Shown: positions 1 through 7,838 of the stretch, piece after piece
Numbering within the stretch: the first letter of the stretch is position 1
How the letters are laid out: every line of letters starts with the position of its first letter
NCBI RefSeq assembly: GCF_004522105.1
Contig: NZ_SPUJ01000001.1
Location: forward strand, 558,001 to 622,000
Origin: Nocardioides sp. 1609
GTDB taxonomy: Bacteria; Actinomycetota; Actinomycetes; Propionibacteriales; Nocardioidaceae
Reading direction: 5' to 3'
DNA length: 64,000 nt
Position numbers and translations under genes: made by a program
The notes under the pieces: generated by a model
Database searches by the model: none
What the model was told of the DNA's origin: nothing
The model's input: only the letters and a program-made list of their open reading frames with translations

Positions 1-3
1 CGC

Positions 4-522
4 TCATGTGGCGAGCGCCGCGGGGTCGAGCCGGGTCAGGCCGCGCATCACGACCGGGACCACGAAGGCCGCGAGGACCAGGTCCCACACGACCCCGGCC
101 AGCACGACCTCGAGCAGGTCCGGCACCCCGGCGCCCGGGTCCAGCAGCAGCCCGGTCAGCGTGAACAGCGAGGAGCCGAGGAACGAGCAGGCGGCGACGG
201 CGGCGAGCGCACCGCCCACCCCGGCAGGCGCGTCCTGGCGGACCCGGCCCGCGACGTGCCCGACCACGAGCAGGGCCAGCGCCCAGCGACCGGCGGCGTG
301 GTCGGCGGGCGGCGCGAGGTCGAGCAGCAGACCGGCGCCGAAGCCGAGGACCATCCCGAAGTGCGCGCCGCGGGCGAGCCCCGCCGCGACGACGACGAGC
401 AGGACGACGTTCGGCCCGACGCCGTGCCAGGCCAGGTGCGGGAAGACGGTGGTCTGCAGCACGAGGGCGACGGCCGCCGCGAGCGCGACGAAGGCGACGC
501 GCACCGAGGAGAGGCCGGTCAT
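4..522 (-). CDS. mreD: MreD, rod-shape-determining membrane protein
   Basis: A 172-aa very hydrophobic protein with about five membrane segments and few charged loops, typical of MreD in size and character. MreD works in the membrane with MreB and MreC to direct lateral-wall peptidoglycan synthesis (elongasome). Its start codon overlaps the mreC stop as ATGA, so the two are translationally coupled. The stop lies 4 nt from the window edge; in this family of operons a class B PBP (pbp2/mrdA) and rodA usually follow, but they are outside the window. Sequence conservation in MreD is low, so the call rests mainly on position after mreB-mreC and on topology. Confidence 0.9.
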   Translation of the reverse strand: MTGLSSVRVAFVALAAAVALVLQTTVFPHLAWHGVGPNVVLLVVVAAGLARGAHFGMVLGFGAGLLLDLAPPADHAAGRWALALLVVGHVAGRVRQDAPAGVGGALAAVAACSFLGSSLFTLTGLLLDPGAGVPDLLEVVLAGVVWDLVLAAFVVPVVMRGLTRLDPAALAT

Positions 523-1448
523 CGCAGGCTCCCGTCCGCCTCGACGACGGCGCGGTCGCTGCGGGTGCCCGACGGCACCGCGACCCCGACGAGGTCGAGC
601 GCGGCGAAGTCCACGAACGGGTCGATCACCGCGCGCTGGCTGGTCTCGCGGACGCTGTTGTAGACCGAGACGACCTCGCCGACCGGGATCCCGGCGAGGT
701 AGGGGCTGTCGCCGTTGCGGCTCCCCCACGTCACCACGACGTCCCTCTCGCGCGGGACGACGGTCTGGTCGACGAGCTCCAGGTCGAGCCGGGCCTCGTC
801 GCCGAGGTCGCCGCGGCCGGTGAGGAAGCCCAGCTCCATGTCGGCCGCGACCCGGGCGCCGACGGCGGAGTCGGGGTCGACGACGAGCAGGACGGTCGCG
901 GTGGTGCTGGTGACGCGCAGGACGCGGCCCACCAGGCCGTCGTTGTTGAGGACGGTGAGGTCGGGGGTGATGCCCGAGCTGGAGCCGGCGTCGATGGTGA
1001 CGGTGGCCGAGAAGGACTGGGAGGCGCCGATGCCGATGACGCGGGCCGGCACCAGCGCGGTGCCGAGGTCGGTGGCAGCGGCGGTGAGGCCCTCGAACTC
1101 GGCGAGCCGGTTGCGGTCGAGGTCGGTGGTGCGGACCTGCGAGCGCAGCTGGTCGTTCTCGGCCTCGAGCGAGGCGAGCTCGCCGCGCATCTGGTCCTTG
1201 TCCTCGAACCACTCGGGCAGCTCGACGAACGGGCGGACGGCGCCGGCGGTGAAGGACTGCGCGGGTCCGACGACCTCGCCGACGGCGCGGCGGGCCGGGT
1301 CGAGCACCGAGCCGCTCTGGTCGAGGACCATCAGGCTCGCGCAGGCCAGGACGAGCGCGAGGACGAGGGAGCGCGGCGGCGTCCCCTTGCCGGGCTCGCC
1401 GCCCTCGTTGCGGGCCAGGCCGTAGCGGCGCTGGGGGAAGGGCTTCAT
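519..1448 (-). CDS. mreC: MreC, rod-shape-determining protein
   Basis: 309 aa. A short basic N-terminus is followed by one membrane segment (about residues 26-44), a heptad-like charged coiled coil (about 75-105, with the run ELASLEAENDQLRSQV) and the beta-barrel MreC core (about 120-280) containing the family-typical VDPDSAVGARV segment. The protein acts outside the membrane as a scaffold linking MreB filaments to PBP2 and MreD. Its start overlaps the mreB stop (ATGA) and its stop overlaps the mreD start, so mreBCD is one coupled operon. Length is normal for the family. Confidence 0.95.
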   Translation of the reverse strand: MKPFPQRRYGLARNEGGEPGKGTPPRSLVLALVLACASLMVLDQSGSVLDPARRAVGEVVGPAQSFTAGAVRPFVELPEWFEDKDQMRGELASLEAENDQLRSQVRTTDLDRNRLAEFEGLTAAATDLGTALVPARVIGIGASQSFSATVTIDAGSSSGITPDLTVLNNDGLVGRVLRVTSTTATVLLVVDPDSAVGARVAADMELGFLTGRGDLGDEARLDLELVDQTVVPRERDVVVTWGSRNGDSPYLAGIPVGEVVSVYNSVRETSQRAVIDPFVDFAALDLVGVAVPSGTRSDRAVVEADGSLR

Positions 1449-2476
1449 CGGTGCCGCCGGTTGTCGGCCACGAGCACCTGCTGCAGCGCCTCGAACTCCT
1501 CGACGCAGCGACCGGCACCGAGCGCGACCGAGAGCAGCGGCTTCTCCGCGACGTGGACCGGCATCCCGGTCTCGTGGCGCAGCCGCTCGTCGAGGCCGCG
1601 GAGCATCGCGCCGCCACCGGTGAGCACGATGCCGCGGTCCATGATGTCGCCGGCCAGCTCGGGCGGGGTCTGGTCGAGGGTCACGCGGACGGCGTCGACG
1701 ATCGCGTGCAGCGGCTCCTCGATCGCGTGCCGGATCTGGGTCGCACTGACCTCGATGGTGCGGGGCAGGCCGCTGACCAGGTCGCGTCCGCGGACCTCGG
1801 CGACCGGCTCGTCGGTCGCGGGGAACGCCGACCCGAGGGTCATCTTGACCTCCTCGGCGGTGCGCTCCCCCAGCATCAGGGAGTGCTCCTTCTTCATCCA
1901 GCTCACGATCGCCTGGTCGATCTCGTCGCCGGCGGTTCGGATGGAGAGGCTGGTGACGATCCCGCCGAGCGAGATCACCGCGACCTCGGTGGTGCCGCCG
2001 CCGACGTCGACGACCATGTTGCCGGTCGGCTGGTGCACGGGCAGGCCGGCGCCGATCGCGGCGGCCATCGGCTCCTCGACGATGTAGACCCGGCGGGCGC
2101 CGGCCTGGTAACCGGCCTCCTTGACGGCACGCTGCTCGACGGCGGTGATGCCGGACGGCACGCAGATGACCATGCGGGGCTTGGCGAAGTAGCGGCGGCG
2201 GTGCACCTGCTGGATAAAGTGGCGCAGCATCTGCTCGGTCGCGTCGAAGTCGGCGATGACGCCGTCCTTGAGCGGCCGCAGCGCGGTGATGTTGTCGGGC
2301 GTGCGCCCGACCATCCGCTTGGCCTCGTGGCCCACCGCCAGCACCTCGCCGGTCGTGTCGTTGAGGGCGACCACGCTCGGCTCGTCGAGGACCACGCCCT
2401 TGCGCCGGACGTAGACCAGCGTGTTGGCGGTGCCGAGATCGACGGCCATGTCGCGGCCGATGATGCTGTTCGCCAT
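1445..2476 (-). CDS. mreB: MreB, actin-like cell-shape protein
   Basis: 343 aa. The N-terminal phosphate-1 motif MAVDLGTANTLVYV, the phosphate-2 region VVDVGGGTTEVAVI and the late GIVLTGGGAML segment identify MreB. It polymerises on the inner membrane face and positions elongasome enzymes. I start at the ATG giving MANSIIGRD because it matches MreB N-termini and has a GAGG sequence about 9 nt upstream; an in-frame ATG 45 nt earlier would add a basic extension not seen in the family. The presence of mreBCD implies lateral wall growth (or sporulation-type use as in Streptomyces) rather than the purely polar growth of mycobacteria. Confidence 0.96.
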   Translation of the reverse strand: MANSIIGRDMAVDLGTANTLVYVRRKGVVLDEPSVVALNDTTGEVLAVGHEAKRMVGRTPDNITALRPLKDGVIADFDATEQMLRHFIQQVHRRRYFAKPRMVICVPSGITAVEQRAVKEAGYQAGARRVYIVEEPMAAAIGAGLPVHQPTGNMVVDVGGGTTEVAVISLGGIVTSLSIRTAGDEIDQAIVSWMKKEHSLMLGERTAEEVKMTLGSAFPATDEPVAEVRGRDLVSGLPRTIEVSATQIRHAIEEPLHAIVDAVRVTLDQTPPELAGDIMDRGIVLTGGGAMLRGLDERLRHETGMPVHVAEKPLLSVALGAGRCVEEFEALQQVLVADNRRHR

Positions 2477-2552
2477 GCGCGCACGCCTCACTGCTCGTGC
2501 GCGATCCGGGGAAGGAGGCATGACGCGCGCACGGACGCCGTACCCGGTAGCG

Positions 2553-2558
2553 AGCGTA
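2553..2558 (-). promoter_or_regulatory. Possible -10 box of the mreBCD operon
   Basis: On the minus strand TACGCT, preceded by TGCT so that it resembles an extended -10, lies about 77 bp upstream of the mreB start in the 243-bp gap before ndk. No convincing -35 was seen. The rest of that gap (2477-2719) shows nothing recognisable. Confidence 0.25.
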
Positions 2559-2719
2559 AGCAGTGGGACGGGTGTGACGCCGGAGGCGCGTGGGGTGTGT
2601 CGCGAACCGGTCGACCGTCGGCGGGACCGGTCAGGTCGTCGGGTGGCGCGTCCGGGCGGTCGCCGCGCTCCTCGTCGGGACGCCGCGGCCCGGGTCGCCG
2701 GCCGTCACGGCAGCACCCC

Positions 2720-3130
2720 TCAGCCCAGGGCGGGGAACCAGAGCGCGATCTCGCGCTCGGCCGACTCGGGTGAGTCGGAGGCGTGCACGAGGTTCTCGCG
2801 GTTCGAGAGCGACAGGTCGCCGCGGATCGTGCCGGGCGCGGCCTTGCGGCCGTCGGTGGCGCCGTTGATCGCACGGACGACGTCGATCGCCTCGTCGCCC
2901 TCGAGCACGAGCGAGACGAGCGGGCCACTGGTCGCGAAGGTGCGCAGCGGCGGGTAGAAGTCACGCTCGACGTGCTCGGCGTAGTGCTGGTCGGCTATCT
3001 CGCCGTCGATGGCACGGTGCTCCATCGCGACGATCGTCAGCCCCTTGGCCTCGAACCGCGACAGGACCTCCCCGACCAGTCCGCGGCGGACGGTGTCGGG
3101 CTTGAGGAGGACGAGGGTGCGCTGCGTCAT
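2720..3130 (-). CDS. ndk: Nucleoside diphosphate kinase
   Basis: 136 aa, the normal NDK length. It begins with MTQRTLVLLKPDTV (family KPD motif) and carries the active-site histidine in NLVHASDSPESAEREI near residue 117, the residue that is transiently phosphorylated while gamma-phosphate is moved from NTPs to NDPs. A TACGCT box lies 7 nt before the ATG and no Shine-Dalgarno sequence is visible, which fits a leaderless transcript. ndk between folC/DUF4233 and mreB is a conserved actinobacterial order; here a MocR regulator and a PNPOx-like gene interrupt it. Confidence 0.97.
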   Translation of the reverse strand: MTQRTLVLLKPDTVRRGLVGEVLSRFEAKGLTIVAMEHRAIDGEIADQHYAEHVERDFYPPLRTFATSGPLVSLVLEGDEAIDVVRAINGATDGRKAAPGTIRGDLSLSNRENLVHASDSPESAEREIALWFPALG

Positions 3131-3176
3131 ACCGGGCAGCGTAGTGCTCCGTCGTGGGGCGCGATGACGCGGTGAT

Positions 3177-3259
3177 CCGGATCCCGGTCGAACCGGATCC
3201 CGGTCGAACCGGATCCCCGTCGGACCGGATCCCCGTCGAACCGGATCCCGTCGAACCGG
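3177..3259. repeat. GGATCC-centred tandem array 1 (16-bp unit, about 5 copies)
   Basis: Four 16-bp units and one 15-bp unit of the form CCGGATCCCGGTCGAA, with one or two substitutions between copies, fill the gap between the PNPOx-like gene stop (3265) and the ndk start (3130). Each unit holds the palindrome GGATCC. No spacers separate the units, so it is not a CRISPR. Related arrays with a similar core lie at 38689 and 49645. Confidence 0.9.
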
Positions 3260-3264
3260 GCTCG

Positions 3265-3972
3265 CTAGGCGAACGAGGCGGCGCGGGCGACGACGTCGGC
3301 CGGGACGTCGTCGTGGGAGTCGTCGCCGGAGACCGGGCCGGAGGAGACCCGGCGCAGCGGGATGACGCCGCCCCAGACGCCGGCCTCGACGTCCTCGGGG
3401 TCGTCGACGGGACCCTCAGCGCGCTTCTTCATCGAGGCCTCGCGGAGCGGGACCGCGAGCACCGAGGTGGCGGCCAGCTCCTTGCGGGTGTTCGCCCGCA
3501 GCGTGGCGGAGCGGCCCGGCACCATGTGGTCGACCGTGAGGGCGAGGGCGTGCGCCTTCTCGTCGGGGTCCCGGACGATCCGGGCCGGCCCGATGACGAC
3601 GACCGAGCGGTAGTTCATCGAGTGGTGGAACCCCGACCGGGCGGCGACCAGCCCGTCGAGCTCGGTCACGGTCACGCAGATCGTCGTCGAGCCGGCCCCG
3701 GTCAGCCACCGGGCCGCGACCGAGCCGTGGATGTAGAGCGTGCCGTCGTCGTCCGGGCCGTCCGGGTCGACCGCGAACGCGACCGGCAGCACCACGGGGT
3801 GGTCGCCGACGTTGACGCCGACGTGCGCGACGAGGGCGTCGTCCAGCAGGGCGAACATCTCGGCGCGGTCGGCCAGCGCGCGGTTGCTGCCGCGGCGGAC
3901 GGTCGTGCGCTCGGTCGGGGACAGCGGCGATGACGGGGACGATGACGGGGACGATGACGGGGGCGTGCTCAC
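3265..3972 (-). CDS. Pyridoxamine 5'-phosphate oxidase-fold flavin-binding protein
   Basis: 235 aa from a GTG start. Residues about 30-150 show a split-barrel flavin-binding fold of the PNPOx-like/nitroreductase-like class (segments DALVAHVGV, DGTLYIHGSVAARW, FHHSMNYRSVVVIG). The C-terminal part, including GVWGGVIPLRR, is as in actinobacterial PNPOx-family proteins of unknown substrate, likely F420- or FMN-dependent. It is divergent from a MocR/PdxR-type regulator with a palindrome between them, which hints at a link with vitamin B6, although many such proteins are not true PdxH. The extreme N-terminus holds a Ser/Pro-rich stretch encoded by three 12-bp repeats (3929-3964), so the true start could be further downstream. 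Confidence 0.75.
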   Translation of the reverse strand: MSTPPSSSPSSSPSSPLSPTERTTVRRGSNRALADRAEMFALLDDALVAHVGVNVGDHPVVLPVAFAVDPDGPDDDGTLYIHGSVAARWLTGAGSTTICVTVTELDGLVAARSGFHHSMNYRSVVVIGPARIVRDPDEKAHALALTVDHMVPGRSATLRANTRKELAATSVLAVPLREASMKKRAEGPVDDPEDVEAGVWGGVIPLRRVSSGPVSGDDSHDDVPADVVARAASFA

Positions 3973-3989
3973 GGCTCTAGGGTGACACC

Positions 3990-4017
3990 GAAGTGGCCTG
4001 CACGAACGGGCCACTTC
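3990..4017. promoter_or_regulatory. Inverted-repeat operator of the MocR/PdxR-type regulator
   Basis: Perfect 9-bp arms GAAGTGGCC (3990-3998) and GGCCACTTC (4009-4017) flank a 10-bp spacer in the 70-bp gap between the divergent PNPOx-like gene and the MocR gene. AAGTGG-type half sites are known for PdxR of Corynebacterium and for other MocR proteins. Its position would let one dimer control both promoters. Function is inferred. Confidence 0.65.
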
Positions 4018-4042
4018 CCGACCAGTCGAACAGGACACTCGC

Positions 4043-5377
4043 GTGCCGAACCTCCCCGTCGTCCTCGACCGCACGGCCGCCGACCCGCTGCACCGCCAGC
4101 TCTCCGCCGGGGTGCGGGACCTGGTCGTCGACGGCGTCCTGCCCCGCGGCGCCCGGCTGCCGAGCTCCCGGGCCCTCGCCGCCGACCTCGGCGTCTCGCG
4201 ATCGGTCGCCGAGCAGGCCTACGACCAGCTGCTCGCCGAGGGCTGGCTGGACACCCGCCGAGGGTCGGGCACGTACGTCGCCACGGCCGGCCACGCGACC
4301 GCGACGGCTCCCCCGCGACGCCTCACCCCGGCCGAGCCGCCCCTGGTCCGCCTCGACGCCGGCACGCCCTGGATCGACCCGCGGCACGGCGCCGGCTGGC
4401 GGCGGGCGTGGCGCGAGGTGTCCGCGGCCACCCCACCGCGCGGGTACGACGACGCCCGCGGCCTGACCGAGCTGCGTGCCGCCCTCGCCGAGCGGATCGG
4501 TCGCACCCGCGGCCTGCGCGTCGACCCCGAGGAGGTGCTGGTCACCGGCGGCACCACCGACGGGCTGCGCCACCTGCTCGACGTCCTGCCGCCCGGCTCG
4601 GTCGCGCTCGAGGACCCCGGCTACCGCGCGGCGGTCGAGACGGTGCGCTCCGCGGGTCGCGACGTCGTCGACCTCCCGGCCGGGCGCCCGGTCACCGACC
4701 TGGGCGGCAGCGCCGCCGCCTACGTGACGCCCGCCCACCAGCACCCGCTCGGCCTGGTGATGCCGGCTCCCGACCGGCTCACCCTGCTCGCCTCGGCGCG
4801 CGCCGCCGGCACGGTCGTCGTGGAGGACGACTACGACTCCGAGTTCCGCTACGACGTCGCCCCGGTGCCGGCCCTGGCCGCGCTCGACCGGCGCCGCGTC
4901 GCCTACGTCGGGACGGCGTCCAAGTCGGTCGCGCCGAGCCTCCGCCTGGGCTGGATGGTCCCGCCGCCCGACCTGCTCGACGCCGTCTGCCGCCGGCGCA
5001 GCGCTCGGCACGACGGCGTGTCCTGGCCGGTCCAGCGGGCGTTCGTCGCCCTGCTGCGCGACGGGTAGGTCGACAAGGTGGTCCGCTCCGCCCGGCGGGT
5101 CTACGCCGAGCGCGCCCCCCGGGTGGCCGAGGTGCTCGCGCCGTGCGCGACGCCGGCGGGACCGAGCGCCGGCATGTACTCGACCTGGCTGATCGACCAG
5201 GACCGCGCGCTGTCCGCCCGGGACGCGGCGCGGCGGGCCGGCTTCGACGTCCCGCTGCTCACCGACTACACCCGAGGCTCGGGGCTGACCGGCCTGGTCG
5301 TCGGCTTCGGCGGTGTCACCGACGCCGAGCTCGACCGGGCGCTGGCGGCGCTGCGCCGCGGCCTCGACGGCGGCTGA
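4043..5377 (+). pseudogene. MocR/PdxR-like GntR-aminotransferase regulator with an in-frame amber stop
   Basis: Reading frame 4043-5377 encodes 444 codons of a MocR protein interrupted by one TAG at 5066-5068. Residues about 10-75 are a GntR winged helix (LPSSRALAADLGVSRSVAEQ); residues about 100-440 are a fold-type I aminotransferase domain with the PLP lysine in VGTASKSVAPSLRLGW and the aspartate region EDDYDSEFRYD. After the stop the same frame continues as VDKVVRSARRVYAERAP and runs to the family's normal C-terminus. TAC to TAG is the simplest change. The truncated product (341 aa) lacks the small C-terminal subdomain of the aminotransferase. It could be a recent pseudogene, a sequencing error or a read-through site. 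The start is GTG, with the palindrome just upstream. Confidence 0.85.
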
Positions 5378-5380
5378 GGG

Positions 5381-5755
5381 TCAGGTGCCCTGCTGGGCGT
5401 CGAACGCGGCGTACGCCGCCGCGCGCTCGCGCTCGATCTTCACACCCAGGAAGTACGCCGTCGCCCAGAGCAGGCCGAACAGCCCGCCCAGGAAGAACAT
5501 CGTCGTGACCAGGAACCCGAGGCCGACGGCGGCCACCTGGATCGCCCACCCCAGCGCGTAGCCCCACTCCTGGCGGAGCATCCCGGCCACGAGCAGGGAG
5601 GCGACGGTCAGGCCGATCCCGATCGGCAGCGCGGTGCCGGGCGCGACGCCGGCGACGGTGATCATCACCGGCGTGCTCAGCCCGAGGGTGATCGCCTCGA
5701 GCGACAGGACGGCGGCACACATGCCGCGCCGCGGCGAGCGGGTGCGCTCGCTCAC
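5381..5755 (-). CDS. DUF4233 membrane protein
   Basis: 124 aa with four hydrophobic segments (about 10-32, 38-58, 65-85 and 87-105) and a charged C-terminus (KIERERAAAYAAFDA). Small four-helix proteins of the DUF4233 family sit directly after folC in many actinobacteria (Rv2446c is the mycobacterial counterpart as I recall). The start overlaps the folC stop by ATGA, so it is translationally coupled to folC. No function is known; membrane location is inferred from hydropathy. Its stop lies 4 nt from the end of the convergent MocR frame. Confidence 0.85.
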   Translation of the reverse strand: MSERTRSPRRGMCAAVLSLEAITLGLSTPVMITVAGVAPGTALPIGIGLTVASLLVAGMLRQEWGYALGWAIQVAAVGLGFLVTTMFFLGGLFGLLWATAYFLGVKIERERAAAYAAFDAQQGT

Positions 5756-7125
5756 GCCGTCCGTCCCTTCAGGAGCGCGCGGGCCTCCCCGACGGTGATG
5801 ACCGACCCCGTGACCAGGACGGCGCCGGAGCTCAGCGAGCTGCTCAGCACCTCACCGGCCTCGGCGAGCGTCGCGGCCTGCTCGATGGCCTCGGCCAGCC
5901 GCGGCTCGACGGTGACCCGGTCCTCGCCGAACACCTCGATCGCGACCTTGCCGAGGTCGGCGGCCGCGAGCGCCCGCTCGGTCGAGCTCTGCGTGCAGAC
6001 GACGTGGGCCAGGTGCGGCTCGAACGCGGCGAGCAGCGCCTCGGCGTCCTTGTCGTTCATCACGCCGATGACGCCGATGATCGGGTCGAGCTGGAAGGAG
6101 TCCTCGAGCGCCGCGGCGGTGGCCTCGGCGCCGTGCGGGTTGTGGGCGGCGTCGAGGATCACGGTCGGGCTGCGGCGGATGACCTCGAGCCGGCCGGGCG
6201 AGCTGACCTCGGCGAAGGCGGCACGCACGATGTCGTCGTCGAGGGCCTGGTCGCCCCCGAACGCCTCCACGGCGGCGAGCGCCACGGCGGCGTTCTGGGC
6301 CTGGTGCGCCCCGAACAGCGGGATGAAGACGTCGTCGTAGCGGGCCCGGATCCCCTGGAGGGAGACGACCTGCCCGCCGACGGCCGCGGAGCGCGCGGCG
6401 ACCCCGAAGTCGATGCCCTCGCGCAGCACGCTCGCGCCCACCTCGGCGGCCCGCTCGGCGATCACGGCGGCGACGTCCGGCTCCTGCGCGGCCGAGACCA
6501 CCACGGAGCCCGGCTTGATGATGCCGACCTTCTCCTGCGCGATCGAGGCCGGCGTGTCACCGAGGTAGCGCGCGTGGTCGACGGCGATCGGCAGCAGCAC
6601 CGCGACGTCGGCGTCGATCACGTTGGTGGCGTCCCACGCCCCACCCATGCCGACCTCGACCACCGCGACGTCGACCGGGGCGTCGGCGAAGGCGGCGTAG
6701 GCCATCGCCACGACGGTCTCGAAGAAGCTCAGCGGGTGCGGCTGGTCGGCGTCGACGAGGTGCGTGTACGGCGCGACGTCGTTGAACGCCCGCACGAACG
6801 CCTCGTCGTCGAGGTGCTCGCCGTCGATGCTGATCCGCTCGGTCATCCGCTCCACGTGCGGGGAGGTGAACCGGCCGGTGCGCAGGTCGAGCGCCCGCAG
6901 CAGGGTGTCGATCATCCGCGCGGTGGACGTCTTGCCGTTGGTGCCGGTCAGGTGCACCGAGCGGTACGACGTCTGGGGGTCGCCCAGGATCTCGGTGAAG
7001 GCCCGGATCCGGTCGAGCGAGGGCTCCAGCTTCGACTCGGGCCAGCGCGACAGCAGCGCGTCCTCGACCTCCTCGAAGCTCTGGGCCAGGCGGGGTGCGT
7101 CAGGTACGTCCGGGGTCTCACTCAT
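5752..7125 (-). CDS. folC: Folylpolyglutamate synthase / dihydrofolate synthase
   Basis: 457 aa Mur-ligase-type enzyme. The P-loop is in LTGTNGKTSTARM (about residues 60-70), the omega-loop SPHVERMTERI follows, and the family segments VEVGMGGAWDATNV and LDAAHNPHG lie in the central and C-terminal domains. It adds glutamate to dihydropteroate and/or folates with ATP in the cytosol. Length is normal. A TAGACT box sits 9 nt before the ATG with no Shine-Dalgarno sequence, which suggests a leaderless transcript. In most actinobacteria valS precedes folC in the same direction; here valS is divergent and separated by a sigma-factor pair. Confidence 0.96.
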   Translation of the reverse strand: MSETPDVPDAPRLAQSFEEVEDALLSRWPESKLEPSLDRIRAFTEILGDPQTSYRSVHLTGTNGKTSTARMIDTLLRALDLRTGRFTSPHVERMTERISIDGEHLDDEAFVRAFNDVAPYTHLVDADQPHPLSFFETVVAMAYAAFADAPVDVAVVEVGMGGAWDATNVIDADVAVLLPIAVDHARYLGDTPASIAQEKVGIIKPGSVVVSAAQEPDVAAVIAERAAEVGASVLREGIDFGVAARSAAVGGQVVSLQGIRARYDDVFIPLFGAHQAQNAAVALAAVEAFGGDQALDDDIVRAAFAEVSSPGRLEVIRRSPTVILDAAHNPHGAEATAAALEDSFQLDPIIGVIGVMNDKDAEALLAAFEPHLAHVVCTQSSTERALAAADLGKVAIEVFGEDRVTVEPRLAEAIEQAATLAEAGEVLSSSLSSGAVLVTGSVITVGEARALLKGRTA

Positions 7126-7217
7126 GTCACGCCGAGTCTAGGCCGTCGCCCCGCGCCCGGTCCCAACGCCGAGTCGGCCCGCCGTCGCGCCGACCAGCGC
7201 AGAAACCTCGGGCGCGG

Positions 7218-7248
7218 TGACAACCCTCGCGCCGGGCCGCCTCGTCGT
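7218..7248 (+). promoter_or_regulatory. Candidate ECF-type promoter of the sigma-factor gene
   Basis: TGACAACC (7218-7225), 17 bp, then CGTCGT (7243-7248) matches the AAC...CGTC layout of ECF promoters and lies 20 bp before the sigma-factor ATG, so autoregulation is plausible. No test of competing promoters was possible. Confidence 0.45.
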
Positions 7249-7268
7249 GGAGGGTGAAGGGGTGAGAC

Positions 7269-7838
7269 ATGGACACCGGAGTGAGTGAGACCGCCACGAG
7301 CCCGCAGCACGGGACCGGGGCCTCGTTCGAGGACTTCGTCGCCGCCCGGTCCACGGCGCTGTGGCGCAGCGCGTTCCTGCTGACCGGCGACGCCCAGAAG
7401 GCCGAGGACCTGCTGCAGACCGCGCTGGTGAAGACCTGGCGCAAGTGGGACACCATCACGCGGCACCAGGGCGCCGAGGCCTACGTGCGCCGCGCGCTCG
7501 TCTCGACCTACACCGACTGGTGGCGCCGTCGTTGGAACGGCGAGCGACCGACCGGGCAGCTCCCCGACCGCCCCGACCGTCCCGACCAGCCGGACGTCGC
7601 CGCCCGGGCCGCGACCCGGCACGACGTCCTCACCGCCCTCGCCGACCTGCCCCGCGGGCAGCGCGCGGTGCTGGTGCTGCGCTACTTCGACGACCTCACC
7701 GAGCAGCAGACCGCCGATGCGCTCGGCGTGTCCGTCGGCACCGTCAAGAGCCAGGCCTCCCGCGCGACGTCCGGCCTGCGCTCCTCCCCCGCCCTGCGCG
7801 GCCACCTGTCCGAACCGCTCGAAGGAGACCCGTCATGA
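7269..7838 (+). CDS. SigE-family ECF RNA polymerase sigma factor
   Basis: 189 aa. Region 2 spans about residues 20-85 (FVAARSTALWRSAFLLTGD, then DLLQTALVKTWRKWD) and region 4 about 120-175 (LPRGQRAVLVLRYFDDLTEQQTADALGVSVGTVKSQ, with the helix-turn-helix). The composition and the FLLTGD/LVKTWRKW signature fit the actinobacterial SigE-family (TIGR02983-like) ECF group. The next gene starts inside its stop codon (ATGA), so the two are coupled. A GAAGG sequence precedes the ATG, and an ECF-like promoter lies just upstream. The signal it answers is unknown. Confidence 0.9.
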   Translation: MDTGVSETATSPQHGTGASFEDFVAARSTALWRSAFLLTGDAQKAEDLLQTALVKTWRKWDTITRHQGAEAYVRRALVSTYTDWWRRRWNGERPTGQLPDRPDRPDQPDVAARAATRHDVLTALADLPRGQRAVLVLRYFDDLTEQQTADALGVSVGTVKSQASRATSGLRSSPALRGHLSEPLEGDPS

